From Bombilactobacillus mellifer (GTDB lineage: Bacteria; Bacillota; Bacilli; Lactobacillales; Lactobacillaceae), in the NCBI RefSeq assembly GCF_000970795.1, contig NZ_KQ034037.1, forward strand, positions 35,058 to 99,057: a stretch of DNA of 64,000 bases. Direction: 5' to 3'. The notes under the pieces are model-generated. The model saw only the letters and a list, made by a program, of their open reading frames with translations. It was not told the DNA's origin and searched no databases. The translations under genes were made by a program, and so were the position numbers. Position 1 is the stretch's first letter, and each line of letters opens with the position of its first letter. Of this stretch, positions 34,574 to 43,954 are shown one piece after another.

Positions 34574-36832
34574 TTAATATTTTTTTATTTTTATATGTTT
34601 TGTATGTTTTGTATGTTTTTTATAGTTGTTTAAAAATTCAAATCTGATTTTTCCTTGACTGTATATTAACTTCGCATTGAAAGTTTTTCCCTTTTTGTTG
34701 GTAAATTGATGGTAATTCATAGTTCCATTTATAATTTGACTAAGCAAATTATTATTTAATTCAACATTACAAATGTTTTTTGATACTTTAAAATCACATT
34801 TTCTGGAACCACAACTGTAAAAATTGTAATGAATAGTATTGCCGGTATTCATTTTTGTTTGATCTAGAGAAATTTCGTACAAATAGTCTTTTCGACATTT
34901 TGGGCAATTAATATTTGTATTGGTTTTTACCAAATTGTTATTTTCTTTATACTTCGGATTAATTGGTACCGAGTTGTCATTGGAGGGTAACTTTTTGACT
35001 TCTTCAATTATTGTTTGTTTTATAGTATTTAAAAATTCTTGAGACTTACTTTCTCCCTTGGCAATGTTAGTCAAAGAATTTTCCCAAAAATTGGTTTGAG
35101 CAAGATTTAATAAGTTGCTTTGACTCATTTCTTGCAACAGTACAATCCCTTTCTCTGTAGGAAAATATTCTCTTTTAACTAAATTAATATCCCTATTATC
35201 TTTAGTGGCTGCTTTAATTAATTTTCTGTCTAATAAAGATTGAATTATTTCTGCTCGTGTTGCTTGAGTGCCTAAATTATATTTAGGCATTACTGTTTTT
35301 ATTAAGTTGGCTTCAGTTATTGGAGTACTAGGTTTATTGTTTTCTGTATATAATTCATATCTACCTGTTATTTCTTTAGAAATCGTATATTGTTTAAGAT
35401 CAAAATTGATTGACTCTTTAGGATCCATGGCTTTTTTTGAACGGTTATCTTTCTGAATATTGATATCTTGCCATGATAATTTTTTTATTGGTTGTTTAAA
35501 ATTTGAAGTAAATGTTATGTCTTTGTTTTGAATTTCGATAACAAAGTTGGTATAAAGAAAATCATCAGCAAACATTCCTAAAGTTGTTTCCAGGATATAT
35601 AGATAGGCTAATTTTAAGTTGGGAGAGAACTCTTCATATATTTCATATGCAATAGGTTTATCTAAAATAATCGCAGTATGGCTTTCTAGGGATAGTTTTT
35701 TACCAGAAATGTCCACAAACCTTTCCCTTGGATTAAGTTGATGAAATACATCAGGCAATTGTCTATTAGTTATTTTTTCATATAGCTGAATATAATAATT
35801 TAGATTTTTTCTTAAAGTAAAAAAATCATCTACAGTAATCAAACGTGGCTCAACCCGCGGATAAGTTATGGCGTTATAGTTGTTATATAACGGCTCCAGG
35901 ACATCATTTAGGGCTTGTTTAGAGCTTATATTAGTATGTTGGACAAGATACCCTTGTACGTCTCCTGTATTAACTAATTTGGCTGCAGGCTTATTGATAG
36001 TACTTGTAGTCACACTAGTGATGATTGGATTTTCTAATTCTAAGTTTTGAATTAGCTGTCCAGCTTTAATTTTATTTGCTTTCGAAAATAAGGTTTTCTT
36101 TTTATCACCTAAAAAATTCAGGCCGTTTGAATCTATAAATTTGACTCGCAAATAACTTTTTTTTATAAAGTTTTTTCTTTCACTTCTTTTATTAGCGATG
36201 ATTTTTAGTAGGGGGGTTTGAACACGTCCCACAGAAAAGTTTCCATCATATTTTTTTTCTTGTAGTCTTATTGTAGCTAGCCTACTATAGTTTATTCCCA
36301 GTAGCCAATCGGCAATGATTCTAGATGCTCCGGCAATGGCCAGGTCATAAGTTTCTTTAGGATCATGTAAATTTTGAAAGGCTTTTTGCAAATTTGTTGT
36401 AGATAATGAATTACTCCAAACACGAAAATGAACTTTACTACTTAGTTTGTTTTGCTTTAAAAATATATACCCTAAAATTTCGCCTTCACGGTCACCGTCT
36501 GTAGCTAAAATGAGATCATCACATTGATTAATAGCACTTACTAATTTTTCCCTGAGAACCTCATAATTGTCTTTTAGTCTAAATTTAAATTGCTCCGGTA
36601 AAATAGGTAGTGTGTTAAGACTCCATGTTTTGAATTTAGAATCATATTCTTCGGGTTCTAATGGTTCGTAAATATTGCCTGACAAATATCCAATTAGAAT
36701 ACCGTCGAAATTGCTTAGAATTTTAGAGTGGTCCACTCTTAATATATATGGATTGATTTTACTTATGTCGCCCTTAAGAGCCTTTGCATAAGCTCCTGCT
36801 TGCTCCCTTTTTTCGGCTAATATAAATAGCAT
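34574..36832 (-). CDS. topB: DNA topoisomerase III, plasmid (TraE/TopB) type
   Basis: Type IA topoisomerase that passes single strands, used by conjugative plasmids to resolve transferred or replicating DNA. 752 residues, GGAGG six bases before ATG. An N-terminal Toprim domain with the intact catalytic motif ATDGDREGE (about 110-118), then the type IA core with GRVQTPLL, and the active-site tyrosine in ITYPRVEPR (about 321). A C-terminal zinc-ribbon-like part (NCPKCRKDY ... CGSRKCDF, about 645-690) binds single-stranded DNA in relatives. The last residues are a basic KHTKHTKHIKIKKY run. All key residues are present, in contrast to the degenerate Toprim protein next to it. Confidence 0.9.
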   Translation of the reverse strand: MLFILAEKREQAGAYAKALKGDISKINPYILRVDHSKILSNFDGILIGYLSGNIYEPLEPEEYDSKFKTWSLNTLPILPEQFKFRLKDNYEVLREKLVSAINQCDDLILATDGDREGEILGYIFLKQNKLSSKVHFRVWSNSLSTTNLQKAFQNLHDPKETYDLAIAGASRIIADWLLGINYSRLATIRLQEKKYDGNFSVGRVQTPLLKIIANKRSERKNFIKKSYLRVKFIDSNGLNFLGDKKKTLFSKANKIKAGQLIQNLELENPIITSVTTSTINKPAAKLVNTGDVQGYLVQHTNISSKQALNDVLEPLYNNYNAITYPRVEPRLITVDDFFTLRKNLNYYIQLYEKITNRQLPDVFHQLNPRERFVDISGKKLSLESHTAIILDKPIAYEIYEEFSPNLKLAYLYILETTLGMFADDFLYTNFVIEIQNKDITFTSNFKQPIKKLSWQDINIQKDNRSKKAMDPKESINFDLKQYTISKEITGRYELYTENNKPSTPITEANLIKTVMPKYNLGTQATRAEIIQSLLDRKLIKAATKDNRDINLVKREYFPTEKGIVLLQEMSQSNLLNLAQTNFWENSLTNIAKGESKSQEFLNTIKQTIIEEVKKLPSNDNSVPINPKYKENNNLVKTNTNINCPKCRKDYLYEISLDQTKMNTGNTIHYNFYSCGSRKCDFKVSKNICNVELNNNLLSQIINGTMNYHQFTNKKGKTFNAKLIYSQGKIRFEFLNNYKKHTKHTKHIKIKKY

Positions 36833-36850
36833 TATTTGCCTCCATTGATT

Positions 36851-39010
36851 TTACATGTGCATTTCTTTTTTATTTCTATTGACCCAAAATGGACGATTTA
36901 TTTTAAATTTTTTTAATTTTTTATTATTTTCTGCTTCTAATTTGTCTAAATATTTGTAAGGATCCTTTATAACATTATCATCATAATTGGGGTCATAGGG
37001 AATTGCGATTTTATCGAGAAGATCATCATAATTGAATTCAAAGGGATTATCTGTGATTTTATCATCCACTTTTTTTAAACTAGAAAGTGAAATTTTTTCA
37101 TACTTATGATTGCTATTCTTATTAAATTGTTGTGAACTTGGTAGTTGCAGGCCATTATTTTTAAAATAATCATTAATCATGGAATCGTATTTGTCGGCCT
37201 GAAAAATCTCTAATCTAAATGATTCCTTTTCCAGCTGAGGCTTCACATTTACTATGAAATCATATATCTTCTGCGCATTTTCTAATTCTATTTGATGGTA
37301 TTTATCTAGTACTTGACGGAATTTATAACTAGTAAAGTTGCTCAGCCGAAAGCCTACACTATATTCAGGTATGATCCTGTTTGTAAACCTTTTTATTTTT
37401 TTAATGTCCTGTTTATAGCTAGCAGCTTGTGGGGTATTTGAATTACTTTTATCTTCTAAATATTGATCGACATTTTTAATTTCCGTATATGCATTACTTG
37501 CTTGCTTCTTTAATTCTAAATCTAGTGGATTACGAAGATATTTGATTATTGGCATATAGTTTTTTATTTGATGAAAAAATCCTTGCTTACTATCATCATT
37601 ACTTAGTTGATTTAAGAAGTATGTTAACTGTGTTTTGTCTCTCGCAGTTATAAATGGGGCACTGATTTGCTTTAATATGACTGGTTTAAGCAGTAAAGTA
37701 CGGTTCCCATTTTTTCCAGAAATTGAACCAGTATAATAAGATAAATCCTTAGGGAATAAGAACTTTCCTCCTTCTTTCTCCATAAATTGATTTATTTTGG
37801 ATAAGTCTTTACGGGAAATTGATGTTGCTACTTTCTTTGCTAATTGAATTCTAGGATTAGCAGCGACGATAGGTTCTGAATGTGATCCTAAAAAATTTTT
37901 TGTTACGACCGAGTAGTCGAACATCAATAATTCTAATTTTTGTTGGGAATCCTTTGATAGAGAATTCATGAGAGTACTAACGATTTGTCTACCAAATTGA
38001 TGTAAAGTTAAATGTTTTGTGTAGTTATTTGGAACAGGATTCTGGGCAGGATATGAATACTTTCCTCTTTGAATTCCTTTTAAAATGTCATTCCATGATT
38101 TATCATTCCCCTTAACAACTGGTTGTTCAATGTATAATTTTATATTGTCTTTATCTACTCTCTTATCTTTTAGTTGCTGATCGTATGTTAATTTATCTAC
38201 TCCGATAATTTGAGAGTATTTTGTTATCATACTTTGCCCCATTGCATCCTTATTTGGACAAAGAAAAACTCTTTTATATTGGGATGGACCGCTTAAATAT
38301 TGTGCTTTAGTAAAATTATCTATAGTATTTAATTTTGAAATTGATCCGCTGATTGATAAGAAAGTGGCATTTGCTTTAGATAATGCTTTTTTATTTAATT
38401 GGTAGTAACTCATAGCATCAATTGGCGATTGAAATACAAATAAATAGTCACGACCATTTCCACTTTTAAAATTCCAGCCGTAATCTTTTGCTCCTTTAGG
38501 ATCAATCATTTTGCCGTCATAACCAAATCGGGGATTTTTAGTGTTTGTACCTGTTTTAGGATCAATATATATTTGATCATCACCAACGTTTTTCTCTTGG
38601 CTGGGGCGAGTTTTCTTTTGTGCATAGTAAATGCTTCTGGGTACCTTATGCATAAATTTAATATGAGGCGGCACTTTGATATATTTTTTTTGTTTTTTAT
38701 CCCAAAAACTGTAACCACTGTATCCACGTATTAAATCTTCTTTGAATAAGCATTCGATAAACGTACGATCTATTCCGTGTTGTTCATTGAGGTATTTTAT
38801 GACCCGCTGAGCATTTCTATCTTTATATTTTTTTGAATTATCATAAAATGTGAATTTATTGACACTTGATTTTGAGGGGTTAGGCTTTACAGGTTTATTC
38901 ATTTCAACGGGAAAGGTTTTGTTAAGGGGATTAACACTCCTTATGGCATTTTTGAAGGCCAACCATTGGTTCTCGTTATTATGCTGAATTGCTGTACGCT
39001 CTTTTTCCAT
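36851..39010 (-). CDS. LtrC/DUF3991-like Toprim protein with altered active site
   Basis: 719 residues from ATG at 39010, chosen because GGAGG lies five to six bases upstream and because the longer frame (from 39043) would start inside the terminator of the gene before. The N-terminal part (YLNEQHGIDRTFIECLFKED, YSFWDKKQKKYIKV) and the following Toprim-like fold resemble DUF3991/Toprim-2 proteins that accompany conjugation genes (LtrC-like primase-related). Toprim motif I, normally ESPIDA, is FQSPIDA (about 191) and the DxD motif is NKDAMG (about 253). The catalytic Glu and first Asp are thus Gln and Asn. The C-terminal 400 residues are helical and unassigned. Probably binds DNA or protein without catalysis. 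Confidence 0.65.
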   Translation of the reverse strand: MEKERTAIQHNNENQWLAFKNAIRSVNPLNKTFPVEMNKPVKPNPSKSSVNKFTFYDNSKKYKDRNAQRVIKYLNEQHGIDRTFIECLFKEDLIRGYSGYSFWDKKQKKYIKVPPHIKFMHKVPRSIYYAQKKTRPSQEKNVGDDQIYIDPKTGTNTKNPRFGYDGKMIDPKGAKDYGWNFKSGNGRDYLFVFQSPIDAMSYYQLNKKALSKANATFLSISGSISKLNTIDNFTKAQYLSGPSQYKRVFLCPNKDAMGQSMITKYSQIIGVDKLTYDQQLKDKRVDKDNIKLYIEQPVVKGNDKSWNDILKGIQRGKYSYPAQNPVPNNYTKHLTLHQFGRQIVSTLMNSLSKDSQQKLELLMFDYSVVTKNFLGSHSEPIVAANPRIQLAKKVATSISRKDLSKINQFMEKEGGKFLFPKDLSYYTGSISGKNGNRTLLLKPVILKQISAPFITARDKTQLTYFLNQLSNDDSKQGFFHQIKNYMPIIKYLRNPLDLELKKQASNAYTEIKNVDQYLEDKSNSNTPQAASYKQDIKKIKRFTNRIIPEYSVGFRLSNFTSYKFRQVLDKYHQIELENAQKIYDFIVNVKPQLEKESFRLEIFQADKYDSMINDYFKNNGLQLPSSQQFNKNSNHKYEKISLSSLKKVDDKITDNPFEFNYDDLLDKIAIPYDPNYDDNVIKDPYKYLDKLEAENNKKLKKFKINRPFWVNRNKKEMHM

Positions 39011-39020
39011 AAAAACCTCC

Positions 39021-39050
39021 AAAAAAAGATTGTATGAAGTCATACAATCT
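39021..39050 (-). terminator. Perfect terminator upstream of Toprim gene
   Basis: Minus strand AGATTGTATG / CATACAATCT around ACTT, then TTTTTTT; the tail runs into the ribosome site of the next gene. It would stop or attenuate the relaxase operon before the Toprim-topB-Clp genes. Confidence 0.85.
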
Positions 39051-39072
39051 TGAAAAATAAGTATTGATCGAT

Positions 39073-39420
39073 TTATTTTAATGGTTGCTGGCTATTATCT
39101 TGGCTCTTTGAATTTATAATTTTTTCCTGGTTCTTTGAGCTTGAGGACGTGTTGTTTAGTTTTATAATCCGCATTATTTCCTTACGACTGTCAGCATTTA
39201 GCTTAGCTAAGTTATTAATGAAGTCGTTAATCAAGGCATCATCTTCTTTCAAATCGTATGATTCCGATAAATTTGTTAATGCTTGCCTGCGCTCTTCTTT
39301 TTTTAGTTTCTTTTGCGCGGTTTCTAAGATATTAATAGCTTTTTCAATTTCTAGACGAGTAAAGTCTTTATTATCATTTTCTAATTTTGCCTTCACCCTG
39401 TTGGATAAAATGTCAGTCAT
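39073..39420 (-). CDS. Small helical protein, unknown
   Basis: 115 residues, GAGGAA before ATG. Predicted almost entirely helical and charged (FTRLEIEKAINILETAQKKL, NLAKLNADSRKEIMRIIKL), no membrane segment, Ser/Asn/Gln-rich tail. It has its own upstream motif (39436-39454) and is closed by the terminator at 39021-39050, so it may be a single-gene unit at high dose. No family recognised. Confidence 0.5.
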   Translation of the reverse strand: MTDILSNRVKAKLENDNKDFTRLEIEKAINILETAQKKLKKEERRQALTNLSESYDLKEDDALINDFINNLAKLNADSRKEIMRIIKLNNTSSSSKNQEKIINSKSQDNSQQPLK

Positions 39421-39435
39421 TGTTGTTCCTCAAAT

Positions 39436-39454
39436 CTTTTTATATATATCTAAA
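39436..39454 (-). promoter_or_regulatory. TTTAGATATATATAAAAAG motif
   Basis: 19-base motif on the minus strand, 16 bases before the start of 39073-39420. It is base-for-base identical to the motif at 51028-51046, upstream of a pilin-like gene. May be a shared promoter or operator. Confidence 0.55.
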
Positions 39455-39498
39455 CTTCAAATTAATTGTACCATGTTTTGAAAAATATTTATATTAAA

Positions 39499-40194
39499 CT
39501 AAAATTCTCGGCTATCATTTTGAATGATGCTTCTTTCTTTAGCCATCTCACTATCCATGCGCCTAATGCTGTTTATGTTATCTGATATTATTCTCTTAAT
39601 GCGTCTATTCTGTTTATGTTTAAACATATTATTAGAATCATTATTTGGGTTTGATTGCATTTCTTTTTGGTAATTGCTGTTTTGCTTTTTAGGGTTTACA
39701 TCTTCAGCATCATGCGCTCGATCTTGTTGATGTTCCAAGGCTTTGAGGCTTTGATTATTATTTATACCGTCTGATTTTATATTAGTATCAATAGTATCCG
39801 AATTTTGGAAAAAGTATTGATTAATATCTAAATCAGAAAATTTAGGCTCTAAATCACTACTTAAGTGTGACCAAAGATTGTTATTTTGTATTTCCTGGGT
39901 TATCTCAGGTTTTTTAATAAAGTTACGAATGGAATTTAATTCTTCTGGCTTAATATGTTTTGACATGGATCGTAACCCCGATAACACGGCTTTAGTTTCG
40001 TTCTGAAGGGGTTTAGCCTCTGCTGTATCAATTAGATTTAAACTAGTTAAAACGGCTCTAGGATAGACTGTGGACATTAAAATAGTGCCTGCAAAAAAGG
40101 ATTGCCCATTGGCTGTAAGTTTGTAAAAAAAATCCCTCGAGGTCTGCCACACATCTTTAGAGTTTTCCTGTTTTAAATCTTCATCAGATTTCAC
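39499..40194 (-). CDS. Relaxosome-region hypothetical protein
   Basis: 231 residues, GTG start behind AAAGGATGAG. An N-terminal ~120 residues with moderate hydrophobic patches (FFAGTILMSTVYPRAVLTSLNL) but no clear membrane helix, then an Asn/Asp-rich linker and a basic C-terminal segment (KHKQNRRIKRIISDNINSIRR) that could bind nucleic acid. Third gene after the relaxase in the same transcription unit. No family recognised. Confidence 0.5.
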   Translation of the reverse strand: MKSDEDLKQENSKDVWQTSRDFFYKLTANGQSFFAGTILMSTVYPRAVLTSLNLIDTAEAKPLQNETKAVLSGLRSMSKHIKPEELNSIRNFIKKPEITQEIQNNNLWSHLSSDLEPKFSDLDINQYFFQNSDTIDTNIKSDGINNNQSLKALEHQQDRAHDAEDVNPKKQNSNYQKEMQSNPNNDSNNMFKHKQNRRIKRIISDNINSIRRMDSEMAKERSIIQNDSREF

Positions 40195-40216
40195 TATTAC
40201 TCATCCTTTCGAATTT

Positions 40217-40927
40217 TTAATTGTCATTTACATCTTGGCTTAATTGCTCTTGGGCATCTTGGTATTCTTTTTGCAGGGATTCACTAACTTGATCTGGAGT
40301 CGTTTTTTTATAATTATCCCCATAAATGTTTAAAAATTCTTTGAATTTGCTAGACTTCGCAATTTCGACTATTTCTTGCATTGTTTTTTCCAGTTCACTG
40401 CCAGCACCTGATTGCATAATTCCAATTAAAGGTTGTAAGTTCGAATAAAGTATATTTATTTTCTGATATGGAGTTTTATAATCGTCCGTGTTGTAGTATT
40501 CATCTTCCTCCGCTAATTCATCATTGTCTTTTTCATAATTTAAATCATCTAGAGTATCTATGGCTTCAATCAAATGATCGATGACGGAGATTAAACCCTG
40601 GATAATGACTAAAACATCATTTAGTGGCACTGCTGATTGATATTCTTTTTGATTAGAATCTTTTGCGCGTTTATCCAATTGAATTAACTTATTAACTTTG
40701 GAATTTAGTTTCCTTTTTTCGGAGATTGCTTGACCCACTTGTTCAGAGATATAGTTTGGAATTTCTGTTTTATTCATAGATAATTGATTAACTGTATTTT
40801 TTTTATTTACAGGAACCTCATTATCAGGTTTATCTTCCTTATTCTCATTAACTAAAATTGAATCTAATTCTGAATCATCTACATCAGTATTATTAATACC
40901 TTCTTGGGGTGCTATATCTTTATTCAT
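40217..40927 (-). CDS. Acidic relaxase-linked hypothetical protein
   Basis: 236 residues; ATG begins two bases after the relaxase stop, with AAAGG inside the relaxase 3' end. Strongly acidic N-terminus (DVDDSELDSILVNENKEDK), a helical core with VLVIIQGLISVIDHLIEAIDTLDDL, and an acidic C-terminus. No motif recognised. Tight coupling to the relaxase suggests a relaxosome or coupling-protein adaptor. Confidence 0.5.
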   Translation of the reverse strand: MNKDIAPQEGINNTDVDDSELDSILVNENKEDKPDNEVPVNKKNTVNQLSMNKTEIPNYISEQVGQAISEKRKLNSKVNKLIQLDKRAKDSNQKEYQSAVPLNDVLVIIQGLISVIDHLIEAIDTLDDLNYEKDNDELAEEDEYYNTDDYKTPYQKINILYSNLQPLIGIMQSGAGSELEKTMQEIVEIAKSSKFKEFLNIYGDNYKKTTPDQVSESLQKEYQDAQEQLSQDVNDN

Positions 40928-40929
40928 GA

Positions 40930-42402
40930 TTAATGATACCTTTCAAAGTTTTGTTTACTGTTGGGCTTAATCCTATGAGGATTGTAGGTCTCTCTTGTAT
41001 GAATTTTCTTTCCTAAAGCTTTGTTTCTTGGATCGTATTTAATATTGTCAGATTTCTTAATACTTTTTGGAATTACATTTTCATAAATGTCATAAAGGTC
41101 TTCCAAATACTTTGACAAATAAGAATGATTAACATATTTATTTTTAGGAATATTCAGATCAGGTAGATTATTCAAGCGTCTAGAGAAATTTTTGCTTCTA
41201 TTTTTAATGTTATTTCTTTTTTGAATTGCATTACTCTTGTAATACATTGCACGTCTCTGCCGTAATGTATTAACATACAAACTTTTTAATTTTACAGGAT
41301 CCTTTTGTTTATTACTTGATTGAATGGCCTTTATCATTAACTCGTGATATTGCCTATTATTCATATAAATATCATTTGTTCCTGAAAAATCGAGGTGCTG
41401 GATTATTTGTTCAACTATAGACTCCGGTTCATTTTCCCAATATAGTAGCTTTAAATTTTTAACGTTGTACCACATTTGTTGATGCTTATCATTAACAAAG
41501 TCGATCATTGTAAACTGCTTTTTTAAACGATTGTTTTTGGGATCTTTTACGTATCTGAAGGATAAGTGATATTCTTTTAGTAAAAGTTCATTTCTTTTTT
41601 TTAGTGATTGTTTAAATTTACCTCTCCCCATCCAAGCCCTTTTGTTGGCCTTCGTAAAACGAACATAGGCCTTTTGTAAATTACTTTTCGTCAATGTATC
41701 TTTTTTTCTACTGAAGGAAGATTGTGGATCGATACTCTGGTGTAATTTAGAAAAATAATAGTCATTCAAATTATTTTCCACGCATAGATCATCATTTAAC
41801 GTTTGTAGCGCGTAAATGTCCTCTTTTCTCAGATATTTGCTAATTGGTTCGCCTTTTGAATTAAACGCAGGAATTATAATATGGTTATGCAGATGAGGAA
41901 CAACTACGTCTTGTATATTTAAAACCTGTTGGTTTTTGACAACAGGCTTTCTTTTTGTTTGGACGCTTGATCTATCTATATGTGTAGATATCATTCCATC
42001 TGTAATCAGGTAATTGTAGTTATCCATCATGTATTTACAAATTTTTCTCAGATATTGTTCACCTAATGCGTGCACTTCCTCAGGACTTAGATCAGGATTT
42101 GCTTGATAATCAAAGCTTTGAATAATTGTGTAAGCCTTATATTTTGGTACAGCACGACTTTTATTTAATAATTGGTAAACTTTTAATCCAATACGCGTAT
42201 TTTTTATAAAGGTACTGGTTTGTTGTTTTAAATTTTTTTGAGGTGTATCCGAGCTTCCGTAAAAAGATATTAATTCTTCTTGTGAGTATATGTGGCCATC
42301 ATTTTTCCAGATGCCAGAGGTTTTATATTCTTGCTCATTATAGTGGGTTAAAGATGAAACGCTTTTAGCACCACTGACTTTTACAACCGCTGCACTTTTC
42401 AT
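40930..42402 (-). CDS. MOBP-type relaxase
   Basis: Nicks one strand at oriT and pilots it into the recipient. 490 residues, CGGAG before ATG. The N-terminal relaxase domain shows the mobilisation-nuclease pattern: a Tyr-containing stretch near the start (SSLTHYNEQEY), YTIIQSFDY ... LSPEEVHALGEQYLRKI, and the metal-binding three-histidine motif HLHNHIII (about 170). The remaining ~300 residues are basic and helical (RRAMYYKSNAIQKRNNIKNR), without a recognisable helicase or primase. First gene of the leftward transfer operon, divergent from the MobC-like gene. Confidence 0.85.
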   Translation of the reverse strand: MKSAAVVKVSGAKSVSSLTHYNEQEYKTSGIWKNDGHIYSQEELISFYGSSDTPQKNLKQQTSTFIKNTRIGLKVYQLLNKSRAVPKYKAYTIIQSFDYQANPDLSPEEVHALGEQYLRKICKYMMDNYNYLITDGMISTHIDRSSVQTKRKPVVKNQQVLNIQDVVVPHLHNHIIIPAFNSKGEPISKYLRKEDIYALQTLNDDLCVENNLNDYYFSKLHQSIDPQSSFSRKKDTLTKSNLQKAYVRFTKANKRAWMGRGKFKQSLKKRNELLLKEYHLSFRYVKDPKNNRLKKQFTMIDFVNDKHQQMWYNVKNLKLLYWENEPESIVEQIIQHLDFSGTNDIYMNNRQYHELMIKAIQSSNKQKDPVKLKSLYVNTLRQRRAMYYKSNAIQKRNNIKNRSKNFSRRLNNLPDLNIPKNKYVNHSYLSKYLEDLYDIYENVIPKSIKKSDNIKYDPRNKALGKKIHTRETYNPHRIKPNSKQNFERYH

Positions 42403-42491
42403 ATTAATTCTCCGAATTTAATAAATTAAACTTTACATACATATAAAAAACATAGGATAATATTATTAAATCAATTAATAAGAGAAGTATC
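42403..42491. promoter_or_regulatory. Divergent promoter region between relaxase and MobC-like gene
   Basis: 89 bp, very AT-rich. For the rightward gene TTTACA (about 42432), 18 bp, GATAAT can be read. The leftward gene has CGGAG near its ATG. oriT of MOBP systems is often beside the relaxase, but no clear inverted repeat with nick consensus was found, so oriT is not assigned. Confidence 0.4.
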
Positions 42492-42899
42492 ATGACAAAA
42501 AACACTCACGAATTACGAATAACGCTAAATGATGATGATTATTATATTTTTAAGACGATGGCCAAAGCTTATCGTTTAAGCAACACGCAATTAGTAGTTA
42601 ATATGTTAAAACGTAGCAAATTCCCCAAAATCATCTATGAAGATTCCAAAGAATATGCTAAATTAAGCAACTATTTTCGGGAACTATCTTTTGAACTAAA
42701 CCAAATTTTCCAAAATAATAAAGAAATGAATTCAATATTAAATGACAGTTTGTTGAACTCCCAGGATTCAAGCAATCTCTCTAAACTGCTATATAAACAT
42801 GGTGAATTTACAAAAGAAGAATCTCAGCAACTGATGAAATTATCAAAGGAATTAGAGTCCTTAAAGAGACAAGTTTTTAGTAAATTTAAACTGATGTAA
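42492..42899 (+). CDS. MobC-like relaxosome accessory protein
   Basis: 135 residues, ATG; the only plus-strand gene in the transfer region. The N-terminus HELRITLNDDDYYIFKTMAKAYRLSNTQLVVNMLKRS has the strand-helix-helix spacing of ribbon-helix-helix DNA-binding proteins, followed by helices as in MobC-type proteins that help the relaxase open oriT. It lies divergent from the relaxase with 89 bp between, the usual layout for such a pair. Also could repress the shared promoter region. Confidence 0.65.
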   Translation: MTKNTHELRITLNDDDYYIFKTMAKAYRLSNTQLVVNMLKRSKFPKIIYEDSKEYAKLSNYFRELSFELNQIFQNNKEMNSILNDSLLNSQDSSNLSKLLYKHGEFTKEESQQLMKLSKELESLKRQVFSKFKLM

Positions 42900-42957
42900 A
42901 GCAGCTAAATGATGAACAATAGGGTTTTAGGCTCTTTGACTATACGAACTTTGACAG

Positions 42958-43323
42958 TTATCTGCCATACTGCGAAGTAGTATCTGATTGTAAATCACTT
43001 TTTAAAACTAATTTATTATTGATGTTGGCAAAATAAGGAATGTTAGTGTGAATTGTATATTTAATTTTGTCTCCAAAGCTTAATTCTTTGTTTGGTGATG
43101 TTAATCCGTCAATGTAAAATTTGTTGTGATAATCGTTATTAATTTTATTTATACCGGGTTGAGCTTTTGAGAGGGTTTCTGACTTTTCTAGAATAGAATT
43201 TACTTGTGTTTGGTAATCTGCAATTTGAGAAGTGTTACTGAAGAAAAAATAACTAAAAAACATTGCGAATAACACTAAAAGACTGATCAGAAATTTAAAA
43301 ATTTCTCCCACGCCATGTTCCAT
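42958..43323 (-). CDS. TadE-like pseudopilin
   Basis: 121 residues, ATG at 43323 behind GGGGGAA. It starts MEHGVGEIFK, then one hydrophobic helix (FLISLLVLFAMFFSYFFF) and a coil leading to a small C-terminal beta-type domain. The layout of short polar N-terminus, single helix and outer domain matches TadE/F-type pseudopilins. It is closest in plan to 43516-43932. Last gene of the Tad cluster. Confidence 0.55.
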   Translation of the reverse strand: MEHGVGEIFKFLISLLVLFAMFFSYFFFSNTSQIADYQTQVNSILEKSETLSKAQPGINKINNDYHNKFYIDGLTSPNKELSFGDKIKYTIHTNIPYFANINNKLVLKSDLQSDTTSQYGR

Positions 43324-43339
43324 TATTATTCCCCCTTGT

Positions 43340-43492
43340 CTATAAAACTAATCGCGAAGATTCAAACACTTGATAGATGATTTGTTGAAATTCTTCCAGG
43401 ACATTTGTTTTGTTAAAAAATACATAAATCAGAATTCCTATAAACATAGTTACAATAGACATGTAAATTAATCGACTCGCATTATGATCCAT
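43340..43492 (-). CDS. Short pilin-like peptide in Tad cluster
   Basis: 50 residues, ATG at 43492. It begins MDHNASRLIYM and has one hydrophobic helix (YMSIVTMFIGILIYVFF) and an amphipathic tail. Its N-terminus resembles that of the 64-residue protein at 50793-50987 (MEHNADRIFG). It fits between two pseudopilin genes with no spare space. Probable Tad pilin subunit; the ribosome site is weak. Confidence 0.55.
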   Translation of the reverse strand: MDHNASRLIYMSIVTMFIGILIYVFFNKTNVLEEFQQIIYQVFESSRLVL

Positions 43493-43515
43493 AGCTACAT
43501 TCACTTTCTTTCAAA

Positions 43516-43932
43516 TTAATTGTTGAAACTTTGGGATTTATGTCTTATTTGTGATGTTGCCGTGTAATATGAAGTTCCTATTTGTAATCCTTTATCAGAT
43601 GAATAATTTGGGAATTTCCTAAAAAGAGATATTAATCCAGCACTAGTTGAAATATGGTAATGAATTTTGTGACCGTAAGGTTGGTTTTGACTATCCTGTG
43701 AAGAGTTTGGTCTTAAAGTAAAGTGGTTACGATAAACATTTTTAGATAGATCATCAATCTTTGATTGAGCATCTGCAGTAATACCTCCAGAGCGCTCTAT
43801 TATGTCATTTGCTTGCGTTTGAAAGTTATTCAGTTGACCAACGTTATAGAATATTGCAAACAATGCCAACATAAATATTGCGATTAAAAATGTTGTTACT
43901 CGGCTTAATATAAATGATGTATTTTCATCCAT
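43516..43932 (-). CDS. TadE/F-like pseudopilin
   Basis: 138 residues; begins MDENTSFILSRVT, hydrophobic helix (FLIAIFMLALFAIFY), then NVGQLNNFQTQANDIIERSGG, paralleled by SQIADYQTQVNSILEKSE in 42958-43323: the two proteins are paralogues. The C-terminal domain is extracytoplasmic by topology. Lies directly after TadC (22 bp). Minor pilin or pseudopilin by context. Confidence 0.6.
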   Translation of the reverse strand: MDENTSFILSRVTTFLIAIFMLALFAIFYNVGQLNNFQTQANDIIERSGGITADAQSKIDDLSKNVYRNHFTLRPNSSQDSQNQPYGHKIHYHISTSAGLISLFRKFPNYSSDKGLQIGTSYYTATSQIRHKSQSFNN

Positions 43933-43954
43933 GATTTATCACTCCTTACTTACT

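Noticed and set aside
42403-42957. oriT beside the relaxase and MobC-like genes
   Set aside because: No inverted repeat with a MOBP nick consensus could be identified, so only a divergent promoter region is claimed.
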